Positions 39,062-49,019 of a DNA stretch of 64,000 nucleotides are shown here, one piece after another. The notes beneath the pieces were generated by a model. It ran no database searches. It saw nothing but the letters and a program-made list of their open reading frames with translations, and was not told the origin of the DNA. The DNA comes from Pseudomonas vlassakiae (GTDB taxonomy: Bacteria > Pseudomonadota > Gammaproteobacteria > Pseudomonadales > Pseudomonadaceae), in contig NZ_JABWRP020000009.1 of NCBI RefSeq assembly GCF_014269035.2, positions 1-64,000 on the forward strand. Reading direction: 5' to 3'. Within the stretch, counting starts at the first letter, position 1, and every line of letters begins with the position of its first letter. A program made the position numbers and the translations under genes.

Positions 39062-40387
39062 TCAGTGGAACTGCTCTTCCTCGGTCGAACCGGTCAGTGC
39101 AGTCACCGACGAAGCGCCACCCTGGATCACGGTGGTCATGTCGTCGAAGTAGCCGGTGCCGACTTCCTGCTGGTGCGCCACGAAGGTGTAGCCCTTGCTG
39201 GCGTCGGCGAATTCCTGCTCTTGCAGCTTCACGTAGGCGGTCATGTCGTTGCGGGCGTAGTCGTGCGCCAGGTTGAACATGCCGTGCCACATGTTGTGGA
39301 TACCGGCCAGGGTGATGAACTGGTGCTTGTAACCCATGGCCGAGAGCTCGCGCTGGAACTTGGCGATGGTCGCGTCGTCCAGGTTCTTCTTCCAGTTGAA
39401 GGAAGGCGAGCAGTTGTACGACAGGATCTGGTCCGGGTACTCCTTCTTGATCGCTTCGGCGAAGCGGCGGGCTTCGTCCAGGTCCGGCTTGGCGGTTTCA
39501 CACCAGATCAGGTCGGCGTACGGGGCATAGGCCAGGCCGCGGGCGATGGCCTGGTCCAGGCCGGCACGCACCTTGTAGAAGCCTTCACGGGTACGCTCGC
39601 CGATCACGAACGGCTGGTCGTACGGGTCGCAGTCGCTGGTCAGCAGGTCGGCGGCGTTGGCGTCGGTACGGGCCAGGATGATGGTCGGTACGCCCGATAC
39701 GTCGGCAGCCAGTCGCGCAGCCACCAGCTTCTGTACGGCTTCCTGGGTCGGTACCAGTACCTTGCCACCCATGTGGCCGCATTTCTTCACCGAAGCCAGC
39801 TGGTCTTCGAAATGCACGCCGGCAGCGCCTGCCTCGATCATGTTCTTCATCAGCTCGTAGGCGTTCAGCACGCCGCCGAAACCGGCTTCGGCGTCCGCCA
39901 CGATCGGCGCGAAGTAGTCGATGTAGCCTTCATCGCCCGGGTTCTTGCCGGCTTTCCACTGGATCTGGTCGGCGCGGCGGAATGCGTTGTTGATGCGCTT
40001 GACCACGGTCGGTACCGAGTCGACCGGGTACAACGACTGGTCAGGGTACATGGATTCGGCCGAGTTGTTGTCGGCGGCCACCTGCCAGCCAGACAGGTAG
40101 ATGGCCTGGATGCCAGCCTTGACCTGCTGCACTGCCTGGCCGCCGGTCAGGGCGCCCATGCAGTTGACGAAATCTTTTTCTGGGCGGAAGGATGGGTGGG
40201 CACCTTCGGTGACCAGCTTCCACAGTTTTTCTGCACCCAGGCGGGCCAGGGTGTGCTCCGGCTGCAGGGAGCCACGCAGGCGAACGACATCAGCGGCGGT
40301 GTAGGTACGGGTCACGCCTTTCCAGCGCGGGTTCTCGGCCCAGTCTTTCTCGAGGGCTGCAATTTGCTGTTCGCGTGTCAGTGCCAT
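39062..40387 (-). CDS. aceA: Isocitrate lyase
   Basis: Glyoxylate-shunt enzyme of 441 aa that cleaves isocitrate to succinate and glyoxylate. It allows growth on acetate and fatty acids. The active-site motif [15 protein letters not shown] with the catalytic cysteine is present, as are the Mg-binding [15 protein letters not shown] region and [14 protein letters not shown]. The ATG at 40387 gives the standard N-terminus [21 protein letters not shown] 490-bp upstream region carries an inverted repeat of possible RccR type. It ends at a strong terminator. Confidence 0.98.
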   Translation of the reverse strand: MALTREQQIAALEKDWAENPRWKGVTRTYTAADVVRLRGSLQPEHTLARLGAEKLWKLVTEGAHPSFRPEKDFVNCMGALTGGQAVQQVKAGIQAIYLSGWQVAADNNSAESMYPDQSLYPVDSVPTVVKRINNAFRRADQIQWKAGKNPGDEGYIDYFAPIVADAEAGFGGVLNAYELMKNMIEAGAAGVHFEDQLASVKKCGHMGGKVLVPTQEAVQKLVAARLAADVSGVPTIILARTDANAADLLTSDCDPYDQPFVIGERTREGFYKVRAGLDQAIARGLAYAPYADLIWCETAKPDLDEARRFAEAIKKEYPDQILSYNCSPSFNWKKNLDDATIAKFQRELSAMGYKHQFITLAGIHNMWHGMFNLAHDYARNDMTAYVKLQEQEFADASKGYTFVAHQQEVGTGYFDDMTTVIQGGASSVTALTGSTEEEQFH

Positions 40388-40878
40388 GGAAATAAACCTC
40401 GTCGCATCGATCTTGGGGTAATTGTGCTGATGCTCGGGGCCGATCAGGGAAGCTGGCGGCTGTCCTGTTCGTGGAAGTGCGGCGGCGAACGTGAAGGCTC
40501 GAAGGGGAAGGAGGTGCAGGTCAGGCGCAGGTGCGCTCCGGCAGGTCGGCTCGTGGTTGCCTTGCTGCGGTGCTACGCGATTGCCAGAACTGCGGTGATG
40601 CGCTTCCGTCCCTCGGGACAACTTCTTCGTTGCAGTCGCAATCCCGTCGAACCGCCTTGTGGGCCGTATAGACACGAGGTGCCTCCAGGGGTGGGAGGAG
40701 GGCGCCTCGAAGGCCCTTGCCAGGGCCCCTGATTAGCGGGAGCGAGGCCATCATGCCCTTGGCAAAAAGACCCTGTCAAATGTTTTGTAGTGATTTTTTT
40801 CACTTACTACATCTTTGGTCTAATGCGACTTGGCGGTCAGTTTCAAGGCCTTTGGTCGAGGCCTTGAATTGCCTGGGA
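40388..40878. other. aceA upstream region (491 bp, no gene)
   Basis: No credible coding sequence on either strand. It contains an imperfect GC-rich palindrome around 40677-40730, an AT-rich segment with the TGTAGT/ACTACA inverted repeat (40786-40811), and a GAGGCCTTGAA / TTCAAGGCCTTTGG repeat around 40840-40868 near the secretin-like gene's end. It probably carries the aceA promoter and its operators. Confidence 0.5.
40786..40811. promoter_or_regulatory. TGTAGT-N14-ACTACA inverted repeat, possible RccR-type operator
   Basis: TGTAGT at 40786-40791 faces ACTACA at 40806-40811 across an AT-rich spacer, about 400 bp before aceA. From memory, RccR, an RpiR-family regulator of glyoxylate-shunt genes in Pseudomonas, uses TGTAGT/ACTACA-like half sites, though usually closer together. 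Assignment is tentative. Confidence 0.35.
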
Positions 40879-41613
40879 TCAGTCCAGAAGGTCGACTTTG
40901 ACGCGCAACGTCATGTTTTCACCCCGTTGCGTGCTGTAGGTGCGGCTTGAAGGGTTGCGGTCGGCTTGGCTCTGCTGGTTGTAGCCGGCCAGGGTGATCC
41001 ACTCGCCGAGCCTGCCGGTGATGGTCGTGTCGGTACTTTGCACCTTCACTACATCGGCACGTTCCTGGCTCATTCGGTCATTATTGGTGCTTATTTGCAG
41101 ACGAACCGTATCTCCGCTCAAGCTCGGCGTGACGTAGAAACCCTGGGTCACATTGCGGTATTCGGTGTTGCTCTGGATGCGCCCATAGCCGTCGGTGCTG
41201 GTGCTGGTGATCGGGATGCTCTGGCCGATCTGGATCAATGCCGGCTGACCTTCGCTGGCCTGGATTTGCTGCAAGCCGCCGTCGCGGTTGCTGGTGCCGT
41301 AGCGGATGACCTGGCCGTTGCCGCGGTTGTCCTGGTAATTGCTGTCGTTGTTGTCGACGCTGATCAGCAGGCGCTTGGGCGCGGTGTCCAGCTGTTGCAG
41401 CAGGGTGCGCAGGTCATCGATGCGCTCGGGGCTGGCGTTGACGATCAGCTTGTTCTCGAAGGCGCTGACCGTGCCGTCGCGGCCGATGAAGGCCTGGGCG
41501 GCGGGCAGCAGTTCGGCGCTGCTGCGATGCTGCAGGGGCACCACCTCGGTGGCGGCCTGGGCGGTGAGGCTGGTGGCCAGCAGCAGGGCAGTGAAGAGGG
41601 GGCGTAGCGGCAT
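40879..41613 (-). CDS. Secretin-like exported protein
   Basis: A 244-aa protein with signal peptide (MPLRPLFTALLLATSLTAQA). An N-terminal short secretin/TonB (N0-N1-like) region follows (EVVPLQHRSSAELLPAAQAFIGRDGTV; VNASPERIDDLRTLLQQLD). It then has a section resembling the secretin core (QPALIQIGQSIPI; LGEWITLAGYNQQ; LRVKVDLLD). It is much shorter than a full secretin and has no pilus or type II genes beside it. The start at 41613 follows GGAG; a second ATG 6 nt upstream is possible. Function unknown; divergent from an ExeA-like ATPase. Confidence 0.75.
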   Translation of the reverse strand: MPLRPLFTALLLATSLTAQAATEVVPLQHRSSAELLPAAQAFIGRDGTVSAFENKLIVNASPERIDDLRTLLQQLDTAPKRLLISVDNNDSNYQDNRGNGQVIRYGTSNRDGGLQQIQASEGQPALIQIGQSIPITSTSTDGYGRIQSNTEYRNVTQGFYVTPSLSGDTVRLQISTNNDRMSQERADVVKVQSTDTTITGRLGEWITLAGYNQQSQADRNPSSRTYSTQRGENMTLRVKVDLLD

Positions 41614-41785
41614 GTCCATGATCTCCGCAGATGGAATCAACATGATGGCAAATTTGTCAGCAGTTTGCCGGGCCTGGATCACAGCTACCCTTTGCTTGTT
41701 TGCCATGGAAGGGAGGAGGATGTTTTATCTTCTTTTATCTTGTAGGCTATAAATTATAGTTGGAAAGATAATTGAGGATAATGGC

Positions 41786-42946
41786 ATGTCACCTTCCCGT
41801 CCGCTGCTGCGTCGCGATCAGTTGGCGAAGACCCTGGCCCAGGACCTGGCCGGCGAGTCGCTGGTCGATTACAGCTCCGGCATGTTCCTGGCTGCGCCTC
41901 GGCGTACCGGCAAGAGCACTTTCCTCAATAATGACTTTATCCCCGAGTGCGTGCAGCGTGGCTGGCTACCGGTGTATGTCGACCTGTGGTCGGACCGCGA
42001 TGCCGCCCCGGCCGACCTGATCAGCGGCGCGATCGGCACCGCGCTGGGCAGTTTCGAGAGTGCGCTGGCCAAGGCCGCGAAGAAGGCCGGCATCGACAAG
42101 ATCAACCTGCTGCGCACCCTCAGCTGGGACTTCACCCGCCCGCAACTGCCCGCCGGCACCACCCTGGCCCAGGCGCTGGCGGTGCTGCACCAGGTATCAG
42201 GGCAGATGGTGGTATTGATCATCGATGAAGCACAGCACGCGCTCAACAGCGAAGACGGCCTCAATGCGATGTTCGCCCTCAAGGCGGCGCGTGACCAACT
42301 CAATCGGGGGGCCGGCCCGGACGGCTTGCGCCTGGTGTTCACCGGCTCGAGCCGTGACAAGCTCGCCAACCTGGTGCTCAAGAGCAAGCAGCCATTCTTC
42401 GGGGCCAGCATCACGCCTTTCCCGTTGCTCGGTCGCGAGTATGTCGGTTTCATCACCGAACTGTGGAACCGCCGCCTGGCCGAGAGCAACCAGTTCAAGG
42501 CCGAGGATCTGGAATATGCCTTCGAGCTGGTGGGCCGACGCCCGGAAATGCTCAACAAGTTGCTCGCCGAGGTCAGCGTCGGCTTGGGTGAGGCGGCCAA
42601 TCTGGGTCAATTGCTACGCACCGGGGCGCTCAACCACCAGGCCGGGGTGTGGAGCGACTACGAGAGTGCCTGGAACGAGCTGTCGCCCTTGCAACAGGCG
42701 GTGCTCGAAGTCATGGCCGAGCGAGCACAGGGCCGCCAGCCGTTCTCGCCGTTCACCGAGCAGACCTTGATCGATGTCGCGCGCAAGCTGGAGCAGGCCG
42801 GGGCCGACGTCAACGCCAGCACGCCCAATGTGCAGAAGGCCCTGGATGCCCTGCGCGACAAGGAACTGGTATGGAAGGCCAACCGAGGCGAGTACGCCCT
42901 GGAGGACGCGTCCATGGCGCAGTGGCTGACCCGCACAGGCCGATGA
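41786..42946 (+). CDS. AAA+ ATPase, ExeA/ORC-like, function unknown
   Basis: A 386-aa P-loop ATPase. Walker A APRRTGKST lies near residues 37-45, Walker B VVLIIDEAQHAL near residue 145, and sensor FTGSSRDKLANLV follows. The C-terminal half is helical and ends in a probable winged-helix (PNVQKALDALRDKELVWKANRGEYAL). The pattern resembles GspA/ExeA-type and archaeal ORC/STAND-like ATPases. The upstream 170 bp are markedly AT-rich and probably hold its promoter. It has no operon partner; the secretin-like gene is divergent. Confidence 0.8.
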   Translation: MSPSRPLLRRDQLAKTLAQDLAGESLVDYSSGMFLAAPRRTGKSTFLNNDFIPECVQRGWLPVYVDLWSDRDAAPADLISGAIGTALGSFESALAKAAKKAGIDKINLLRTLSWDFTRPQLPAGTTLAQALAVLHQVSGQMVVLIIDEAQHALNSEDGLNAMFALKAARDQLNRGAGPDGLRLVFTGSSRDKLANLVLKSKQPFFGASITPFPLLGREYVGFITELWNRRLAESNQFKAEDLEYAFELVGRRPEMLNKLLAEVSVGLGEAANLGQLLRTGALNHQAGVWSDYESAWNELSPLQQAVLEVMAERAQGRQPFSPFTEQTLIDVARKLEQAGADVNASTPNVQKALDALRDKELVWKANRGEYALEDASMAQWLTRTGR

Positions 42947-43039
42947 CACGCCTTGCGGTGGCCGCTGTCAGACAAATTCCGTAACATCGCGCCCCTTGTT
43001 TTTTCGTACCGTCCGCCCGGACCGCACCACAGGATGCCC

Positions 43040-44482
43040 ATGAAACCCGCCCGACTACGTGCCGACCTGCTCGCCGGCCTGACCACCTCGTTCGCCCTGG
43101 TGCCCGAGTGCATCGCCTTCGCCCTGGTGGCGCACCTCAATCCATTGATGGGCCTTTATGGCGCCTTCATCATCTGCACCCTGACGGCGCTGTTCGGCGG
43201 CCGCCCAGGGATGATCTCCGGTGCTGCTGGCTCCATGGCGGTGGTGATCGTCGCCCTGGTGGTGCAGCACGGTGTGCAATACCTGCTGGCCACGGTACTG
43301 CTGGGCGGGGTGGTGATGATCCTGTTCGGCCTGCTGCGTTTGGGCAAACTGGTGCGGCTGGTGCCGTACCCGGTGATGCTCGGCTTCGTCAACGGCCTGG
43401 CGATCGTCATCGCCCTGGCCCAGCTCGAGCATTTCAAGGCCGGTGGACACTGGCTCAGTGGCACACCGCTGTACCTGATGATCGGCCTGGTGGCGCTGAC
43501 CATGCTGGTGGTCTATGTGCTGCCGAAGCTGACCCGTGCGGTGCCGCCTGCGCTGGTGGCGATTCTCGGTGTTGGCGTGCTGGTGTATCTGCTCGGCCTG
43601 CCGACCCGCACCCTCGGTGACATGGCGCACATTGCCGGTGGCCTGCCGCAGCTGGCCCTTCCGGCGGTGCCCTGGAGCCTGGAAACACTGAAGATTATCG
43701 TCCCCTATGCCGTGCTGATGGCCATGGTCGGCCTGCTGGAAACCCTGCTGACCCTCAACCTCACCGATGAGATCACCGAGAGCCGTGGCTACCCGGACCG
43801 CGAATGCGTGGCGTTGGGGGCGGCCAACATGGTCTCCGGCCTGTGCGGTGGCATGGGTGGTTGCGCGATGATCGGCCAGACCGTGATCAACCTCAGCTCC
43901 AATGGCCGGGGCCGGTTGTCAGGCGTCGTAGCGGGGCTGATGATCCTGCTGTTCGTCCTGTTCCTGTCGCCGCTGATCGAGCGTATTCCGCTGGCGGCGC
44001 TGGTCGGGGTGATGTTCGTGGTGGCCCAGCAGACCTTTGCCTGGGCCTCGCTGCGGGTGCTGCACAAGGTACCGGTGAGCGACGTGCTGGCGATCGTCGC
44101 CGTGACCGTGGTGACGGTGTTCACCGACCTGGCCGTGGCGGTGCTGTTCGGTATCGTGATCGCGGCGGTCAACTTTGCCTGGCAGCATGCCCGTGAGCTG
44201 TACGCTGACAGCCACGAGGACGGGGAAGGGGGCAAGCATTACCAGGTGCATGGCACGCTGTTCTTTGCCTCCACCACGCAGTTCCTCAATCAGTTCGATG
44301 CGGCCAGTGACCCGGCCAAGGTCACTCTGGATTGCCAGCATTTGAGCTTTGTCGATTATTCGGCGATTGCCGCGTTGAAGACCCTGCGTGAGCGTTATGC
44401 CAAGGCGGGCAAGCATCTGCGCGTGGTACACCTTTCCGAGCGCTGCAAGAAGCTGCTGAAGCGGGCCGGGGAGCAGCACTGA
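43040..44482 (+). CDS. SulP family anion permease with STAS domain
   Basis: About 480-aa inner-membrane SulP (SLC26) transporter. The motif VPECIAFALVAHLNPLMGLYGAF and twelve to fourteen hydrophobic segments form the core. A short C-terminal STAS domain follows (KVTLDCQHLSFVDYSAIAALKTL). Substrates in the family include sulfate, bicarbonate and organic anions; the substrate here is unknown. The ATG at 43040 follows AGGA; ATG 43034 is close and possible. A REP pair follows the stop. Confidence 0.92.
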   Translation: MKPARLRADLLAGLTTSFALVPECIAFALVAHLNPLMGLYGAFIICTLTALFGGRPGMISGAAGSMAVVIVALVVQHGVQYLLATVLLGGVVMILFGLLRLGKLVRLVPYPVMLGFVNGLAIVIALAQLEHFKAGGHWLSGTPLYLMIGLVALTMLVVYVLPKLTRAVPPALVAILGVGVLVYLLGLPTRTLGDMAHIAGGLPQLALPAVPWSLETLKIIVPYAVLMAMVGLLETLLTLNLTDEITESRGYPDRECVALGAANMVSGLCGGMGGCAMIGQTVINLSSNGRGRLSGVVAGLMILLFVLFLSPLIERIPLAALVGVMFVVAQQTFAWASLRVLHKVPVSDVLAIVAVTVVTVFTDLAVAVLFGIVIAAVNFAWQHARELYADSHEDGEGGKHYQVHGTLFFASTTQFLNQFDAASDPAKVTLDCQHLSFVDYSAIAALKTLRERYAKAGKHLRVVHLSERCKKLLKRAGEQH

Positions 44483-44500
44483 ACAGGTGTGCTGAAATGT

Positions 44501-44587
44501 GCCGGCCTTATCGCGGCTAAAGCGGCTTCTACAGGGATTGCATCACCCTTGTAAAAGCGGCTTTAGCCGCGATGAGGCCTGCATAGG
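44501..44587. repeat. Inverted REP pair (GGCTAAAG type)
   Basis: Facing copies with cores TCGCGGCTAAAGCGGC and GCGGCTTTAGCCGCGA lie between the convergent SulP and fusA genes. One arm has a mismatch in the palindrome. Confidence 0.85.
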
Positions 44588-44593
44588 AGACCG

Positions 44594-46705
44594 TCATTCC
44601 CCGCGGTTCTTCTTGACGATGGCATCGGCAATGCTAGCCGGTGCCTCGGCATACCGCGTGAACTCCATCGAAAAGCTCGCCCGCCCTTGGGTCATCGAGC
44701 GCATCGAGGTGGCATAGCCGAACATCTCGCCCAACGGCACTTCGGCGCGGATGACCTTGCCGGCGGGTGTCTCGTCGCCATCCTGGATCATCCCCCGACG
44801 TCGGCTCAGGTCGCCGAGGATATCGCCCTGATACTCCTCCGGTGTCACCACCTCGACTTTCATCACCGGCTCCAGCAACACCGCACCGCCTTTCTGCGAC
44901 AGCTGCTTGGTGGCCATGGATGCGGCGATCTTGTAGGCCATCTCGTTGGAGTCGACGTCGTGGTAGGAGCCGTCGTACACCGCTGCCTTCAGGTTGATCA
45001 GCGGGTAGCCGGCCAGCACGCCGTTCTTCATCTGCTCCTCGATGCCTTTCTGGATCGCCGGGATGTACTCGCGTGGCACCACGCCGCCGACAATCTCGTT
45101 GATGAATTCCAGGCCTTCCTTGCCTTCATCGCCAGGGGCGAAGCGGATCCAGCAGTGGCCATACTGCCCGCGCCCGCCGGACTGGCGAACGAAGCGGCCT
45201 TCGATTTCGCAGGTGTTGCGGATCTTCTCGCGGTAGGCCACCTGCGGCTTGCCGATGTTGGCGTCGACGTTGAACTCGCGTTTCATGCGGTCGACGATGA
45301 TGTCCAGGTGCAGTTCGCCCATGCCAGAAATGATGGTCTGGCCGGTTTCTTCATCGGTGCGCACACGGAACGACGGGTCTTCCTGGGCCAGCTTGCCCAG
45401 GGCGATGCCCATCTTCTCCTGGTCGCCCTTGGTCTTCGGTTCCACCGCCACCGAGATCACCGGGTCAGGGAAGTCCATGCGTTCGAGGATGATCGGCTTG
45501 TCGATGTCGCACAGGGTGTCGCCCGTGGTGACATCCTTCATGCCGATCAGTGCGGCGATGTCGCCGGCGCACACGTCCTTGATCTCGGCGCGCTGGTTGG
45601 CGTGCATCTGCACCATGCGGCCGATGCGTTCCTTCTTGCCTTTGACCGAGTTGAGCACGGCGTTGCCTGAACTGAGCACACCGGAGTACACCCGGGCGAA
45701 GGTCAGGGTACCGACGAAGGGGTCGGTGGCGATCTTGAAGGCGAGGGCGGAGAAGGGCTCTTTATCGTCAGCGTGACGCTCCAGGTGCTTTTCCTCGTCG
45801 TCCGGGTCGGTGCCCTTGATGGCCGGGATTTCCGAAGGTGCAGGCAGGTAGTCGATCACCGCGTCGAGCATCAGCGGCACACCCTTGTTCTTGAACGACG
45901 AGCCGAGAATGGTCGGCACGATCTCATTGGCGATGGTGCGCTGGCGCAAGGCTGCCTTGATTTCATCGACGCTCAGCTCCTCGCCCTCGAGAAACTTCAT
46001 GGTCAGTTCATCATTGGCTTCGGCCGCGGCCTCGATCATGTGCGCGCGCCATTCGTCGGCAAGCGCCTGCAGTTCGGCGGGAATCTCTTCTTCGCGGTAG
46101 CTGGTGCCCTGGTCGTTGTCGTTCCAGTAGATCGCCTTCATCTTCACCAGGTCGATCTGGCCGATGAAGTTCTCTTCGCTACCGATGGCCAGCTGGATCG
46201 GCACCGGGTGATGACCCAGGCGCTGATCGATCTGTTTGACCACACGCAGGAAGTCGGCGCCCTGGCGGTCCATCTTGTTGATATAGGCCAGGCGCGGCAC
46301 GTGGTACTTGTTGGCCTGGCGCCAGACCGTCTCGGACTGTGGCTCGACCCCGTCGGCGCCGCTGAACACCACCACCGCGCCATCCAGTACGCGCAGCGAG
46401 CGCTCCACCTCGATGGTGAAGTCGACGTGGCCGGGGGTGTCGATGATATTGAAGCGGTACTTGTCGGCGAACTGCTTGGTCGAGCCCTGCCAGAAGGCTG
46501 TGGTCGCCGCCGAGGTGATGGTGATGCCGCGCTCCTGTTCCTGCGCCATCCAGTCCATGGTCGCGGCGCCATCGTGCACCTCGCCCATTTTGTGGTTGAC
46601 CCCGGTGTAGAACAGGATGCGCTCGGTGGTCGTGGTCTTGCCAGCATCCACGTGGGCGACGATGCCGATATTGCGGTACAGCTCGATGGGCGTTGTACGG
46701 GCCAT
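44594..46705 (-). CDS. fusA: Elongation factor G (second copy, outside the str operon)
   Basis: Translational GTPase EF-G of 703 aa with all GTP-binding motifs: G1 [14 protein letters not shown]3 DTPGHVDF and G4 NKMD. Domains II-V are intact. It catalyses translocation or ribosome recycling. No rpsL, rpsG or tuf genes are next to it, so this is the separate copy (fusB/fusA2) carried by pseudomonads in addition to the str-operon gene. Division of labour between the two copies cannot be read here. Confidence 0.95.
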   Translation of the reverse strand: MARTTPIELYRNIGIVAHVDAGKTTTTERILFYTGVNHKMGEVHDGAATMDWMAQEQERGITITSAATTAFWQGSTKQFADKYRFNIIDTPGHVDFTIEVERSLRVLDGAVVVFSGADGVEPQSETVWRQANKYHVPRLAYINKMDRQGADFLRVVKQIDQRLGHHPVPIQLAIGSEENFIGQIDLVKMKAIYWNDNDQGTSYREEEIPAELQALADEWRAHMIEAAAEANDELTMKFLEGEELSVDEIKAALRQRTIANEIVPTILGSSFKNKGVPLMLDAVIDYLPAPSEIPAIKGTDPDDEEKHLERHADDKEPFSALAFKIATDPFVGTLTFARVYSGVLSSGNAVLNSVKGKKERIGRMVQMHANQRAEIKDVCAGDIAALIGMKDVTTGDTLCDIDKPIILERMDFPDPVISVAVEPKTKGDQEKMGIALGKLAQEDPSFRVRTDEETGQTIISGMGELHLDIIVDRMKREFNVDANIGKPQVAYREKIRNTCEIEGRFVRQSGGRGQYGHCWIRFAPGDEGKEGLEFINEIVGGVVPREYIPAIQKGIEEQMKNGVLAGYPLINLKAAVYDGSYHDVDSNEMAYKIAASMATKQLSQKGGAVLLEPVMKVEVVTPEEYQGDILGDLSRRRGMIQDGDETPAGKVIRAEVPLGEMFGYATSMRSMTQGRASFSMEFTRYAEAPASIADAIVKKNRGE

Positions 46706-46778
46706 GACGGACTACCTGCAGATGGGCGGATTCCCCCACGGTAGCAGAGCGGGGGAATCCTGCCTGACCGCCGGGCCG

Positions 46779-47204
46779 TCAGTCAGCCTGGGCTTGCAGC
46801 ATCCACTGGCCGTCGATTTCGCGGGCCAGGCCGCTGGCCGGCAGCAGGGCCAGCAGGCGCTCGTGCAGGGTGACCTCAGTGAACGTCTTGAGGGTGGTGA
46901 GGTCCAGCGCGCCGAGCAGGGTGAGGTCGGCCTTGGTGTACGACAGCCAGGCCTTTTTCAGGACCTGGGCGACGTCGCTGCCGGCGGTGCTGGCGAAGCG
47001 GCGATGCCGCGGGCGGCCTTCGAAGGTGAACGTATGGGCGTGGCTGTAGCTGCTTGGGTCGCTGCCTTCGGTGCAGCGGTGGCAGCGGCACGGGCCTTCG
47101 CCAAAGGCGTTGCGCAGGAAACTGTTGAAATCCACGACGGGCTTGAGGGTCAGGCGTTTGTCGACCTCGAACAGGTCGGCGATCAGGGGTTCTTCGGCGC
47201 TCAC
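46779..47204 (-). CDS. Conserved hypothetical protein with Cys cluster
   Basis: A 141-aa soluble protein. A CRCHRC motif (residues about 39-44) and adjacent histidines suggest possible metal binding. It is followed by SSYSHAHTFTFEGRPRHRRFASTAG. No signal peptide. It lies 73 bp upstream of fusA in the same direction. I do not recognise a characterised family. Confidence 0.72.
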   Translation of the reverse strand: MSAEEPLIADLFEVDKRLTLKPVVDFNSFLRNAFGEGPCRCHRCTEGSDPSSYSHAHTFTFEGRPRHRRFASTAGSDVAQVLKKAWLSYTKADLTLLGALDLTTLKTFTEVTLHERLLALLPASGLAREIDGQWMLQAQAD

Positions 47205-47335
47205 TCAGGTGTCCTCGTGTGGTGTGGCGTGCATCGGCGGGCACCCTAACAGATCGGGGCATCTTTTGCAGGCCCGGCCTCTTCCGCGTACTCTACGCGC
47301 CCATCTACCCAGACACCCTTTTGAGGTAACCCCGC

Positions 47336-47638
47336 TTGAGCATCAAGTACCCTTACACCGCCACCGTGACCATCAGCGCCGAAGACCGTGGCGGTGACAC
47401 CGAAGCCTCGGAAAACCCGGGCATGCGCGTCGGGCTGGAAGCGGTGACCGAAACCCTGAAGAAGGTGCATTTCGTCGGTACGCTCGCGGCCCCCGAAAAA
47501 TCCGCCACGCACATCTGCGTGACCTTGGAGAATGGCCTGACCTACTACGGCCCGATCGTCAACGGCCACGCCGAACTCGAAGGCGGCTGGATCGCCTTCG
47601 AGTCCGACATGCTCACCCCTGAAGAACTGGGCCTGTAA
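47336..47638 (+). CDS. Conserved hypothetical protein, TTG start
   Basis: A 100-aa soluble protein (MSIKYPYTATVTISAEDRGG) with no signal or membrane segment. The start codon is TTG with GAGG 8-9 nt upstream; no ATG is available before residue 29. Convergent with, and 3 bp from, the transaminase gene. Function unknown. Confidence 0.7.
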   Translation: MSIKYPYTATVTISAEDRGGDTEASENPGMRVGLEAVTETLKKVHFVGTLAAPEKSATHICVTLENGLTYYGPIVNGHAELEGGWIAFESDMLTPEELGL

Positions 47639-47641
47639 CCC

Positions 47642-48892
47642 TCAGCTCAGTTCAGCCAGGCACTGCTCGAGGATATCCAGCCCTTCCTCGAGCACCTCGG
47701 CCTCGATGGTCAGCGGCGCCAGCAGGCGAATGATGTGCCGCGCCTTGCCGCTGGGCATCAGCAGCAGCCCCTTGGCTCGCGCCGCTTCGATCACCTTGGC
47801 CAATTGCACCGGCGCCGGGCTGCCGTCGGCATTGACCAACTCGATGCCGCGCATCGCGCCCGTACCGGTCAGGCGGCCGATGTACGGGCTCAGGTTCGAG
47901 GCCTTCCAGCGGGCATGGCGGCCAACGATCGCCTGTTCCTGGCGCTCACCCCAGGTGGCGACGTTTTCGTCGGTCATCTGTGACAGGCTTGCCAGTGCTG
48001 CCGCGCAGGCGATCGGGTTGCCCGAATAGGTGCCCCCCAGGCCACCCTTGGGCAGTGCTGCCATCACGTCCTGACGCCCGACCACGGCGCCCAGCGGCAT
48101 GCCGCCGGCGATGCTCTTTGCCAGCAACAGCAGGTCCGGTTCGATCCCCAGGCGCGGGAAGGCGAAGCGCTGGCCGGTACGGCCAAAGCCGGACTGGATC
48201 TCGTCGATGATGATCAGGATCCCGTGGTCATCGCAGAACCGCCGCAGCGCCTGGGCGAACGCTGGGTCCAGGGCGAGGAAGCCGCCTTCGCCCTGCACCG
48301 GTTCGAAGATGAACGCCGCCACGTCCTCTACCGCCAATTCGACGCTGAACAGGCGGTCCATGGCCTTGAGTGCCTGCTCGCAGCTGACGCCGGTATCGGC
48401 GCTGGGGTAGGGCAGGTGGTACACCGGCCCCGGCAATTCGCCGACCCGCTGCTTGTAGGGCGCGACCTTGCCGTTGAGGTTCAAGGTGGCCAGGGTGCGG
48501 CCATGGAAGCCGCCGTCGAAGGCGATGATGGCGCGTTTGCCGGTGGCACCGCGGGCGACCTTCAGGGCGTTTTCCGCCGCTTCCGCACCGCTGTTGGTGA
48601 GCATGCCGGCCAGCGGGTAGCTGACCGGGACGAACTGGCGCAGGCGGTCCATCAGCTCCAGGTACGGGCCATGGGGCGCGGCGTTGAACGCGTAGTGGGT
48701 CAGGCGGCTGGCCTGGGCCTGGATCGCCTCGACCACCGCCGGGTTGCAGTGGCCCAGGTTGAGCACGCCGATACCGCCGACAAAGTCGATGTAGCGTTTG
48801 CCGTCGGTATCCCAGACTTCGGCATTACGGCCATGGGAAAGTGTGATCGGATGAACGATGGCAATGGATTGACTGATACTTTCCAGTTTCAT
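47642..48892 (-). CDS. gabT: 4-aminobutyrate--2-oxoglutarate transaminase (class III)
   Basis: PLP-dependent class III aminotransferase, 416 aa. It transfers the amino group of GABA (or a related omega-amino acid) to 2-oxoglutarate, giving succinate semialdehyde. Motifs: GAEAAENALKVARG, FDGGFHGRT, IIIDEIQSGFGRTG, and the PLP lysine in LLAKSIAGGMPLGAVVG. Start at 48892 gives MKLESISQSIAIVHP. The nearby LysR and GabP genes form a plausible GABA uptake and use locus. Other substrates, for example 5-aminovalerate, are possible. Confidence 0.88.
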   Translation of the reverse strand: MKLESISQSIAIVHPITLSHGRNAEVWDTDGKRYIDFVGGIGVLNLGHCNPAVVEAIQAQASRLTHYAFNAAPHGPYLELMDRLRQFVPVSYPLAGMLTNSGAEAAENALKVARGATGKRAIIAFDGGFHGRTLATLNLNGKVAPYKQRVGELPGPVYHLPYPSADTGVSCEQALKAMDRLFSVELAVEDVAAFIFEPVQGEGGFLALDPAFAQALRRFCDDHGILIIIDEIQSGFGRTGQRFAFPRLGIEPDLLLLAKSIAGGMPLGAVVGRQDVMAALPKGGLGGTYSGNPIACAAALASLSQMTDENVATWGERQEQAIVGRHARWKASNLSPYIGRLTGTGAMRGIELVNADGSPAPVQLAKVIEAARAKGLLLMPSGKARHIIRLLAPLTIEAEVLEEGLDILEQCLAELS

Positions 48893-49019
48893 GGGCACGC
48901 GGACCTTGTTCAAGTTTCTTAATATCCAAGCGCGCCGCGGCATTATCCCGCAAACGAATTATTCGATTGCGGTCATTCCTCTGATTCATGAAGTTGCCCC
49001 TTCGCGAGTGCAGGCAACC

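Noticed and set aside
41786..42946. The AAA ATPase as a TniB/ExeA-type transposition helper
   Set aside because: No transposase, terminal repeats or att sites nearby; codon use and GC content match the chromosome.
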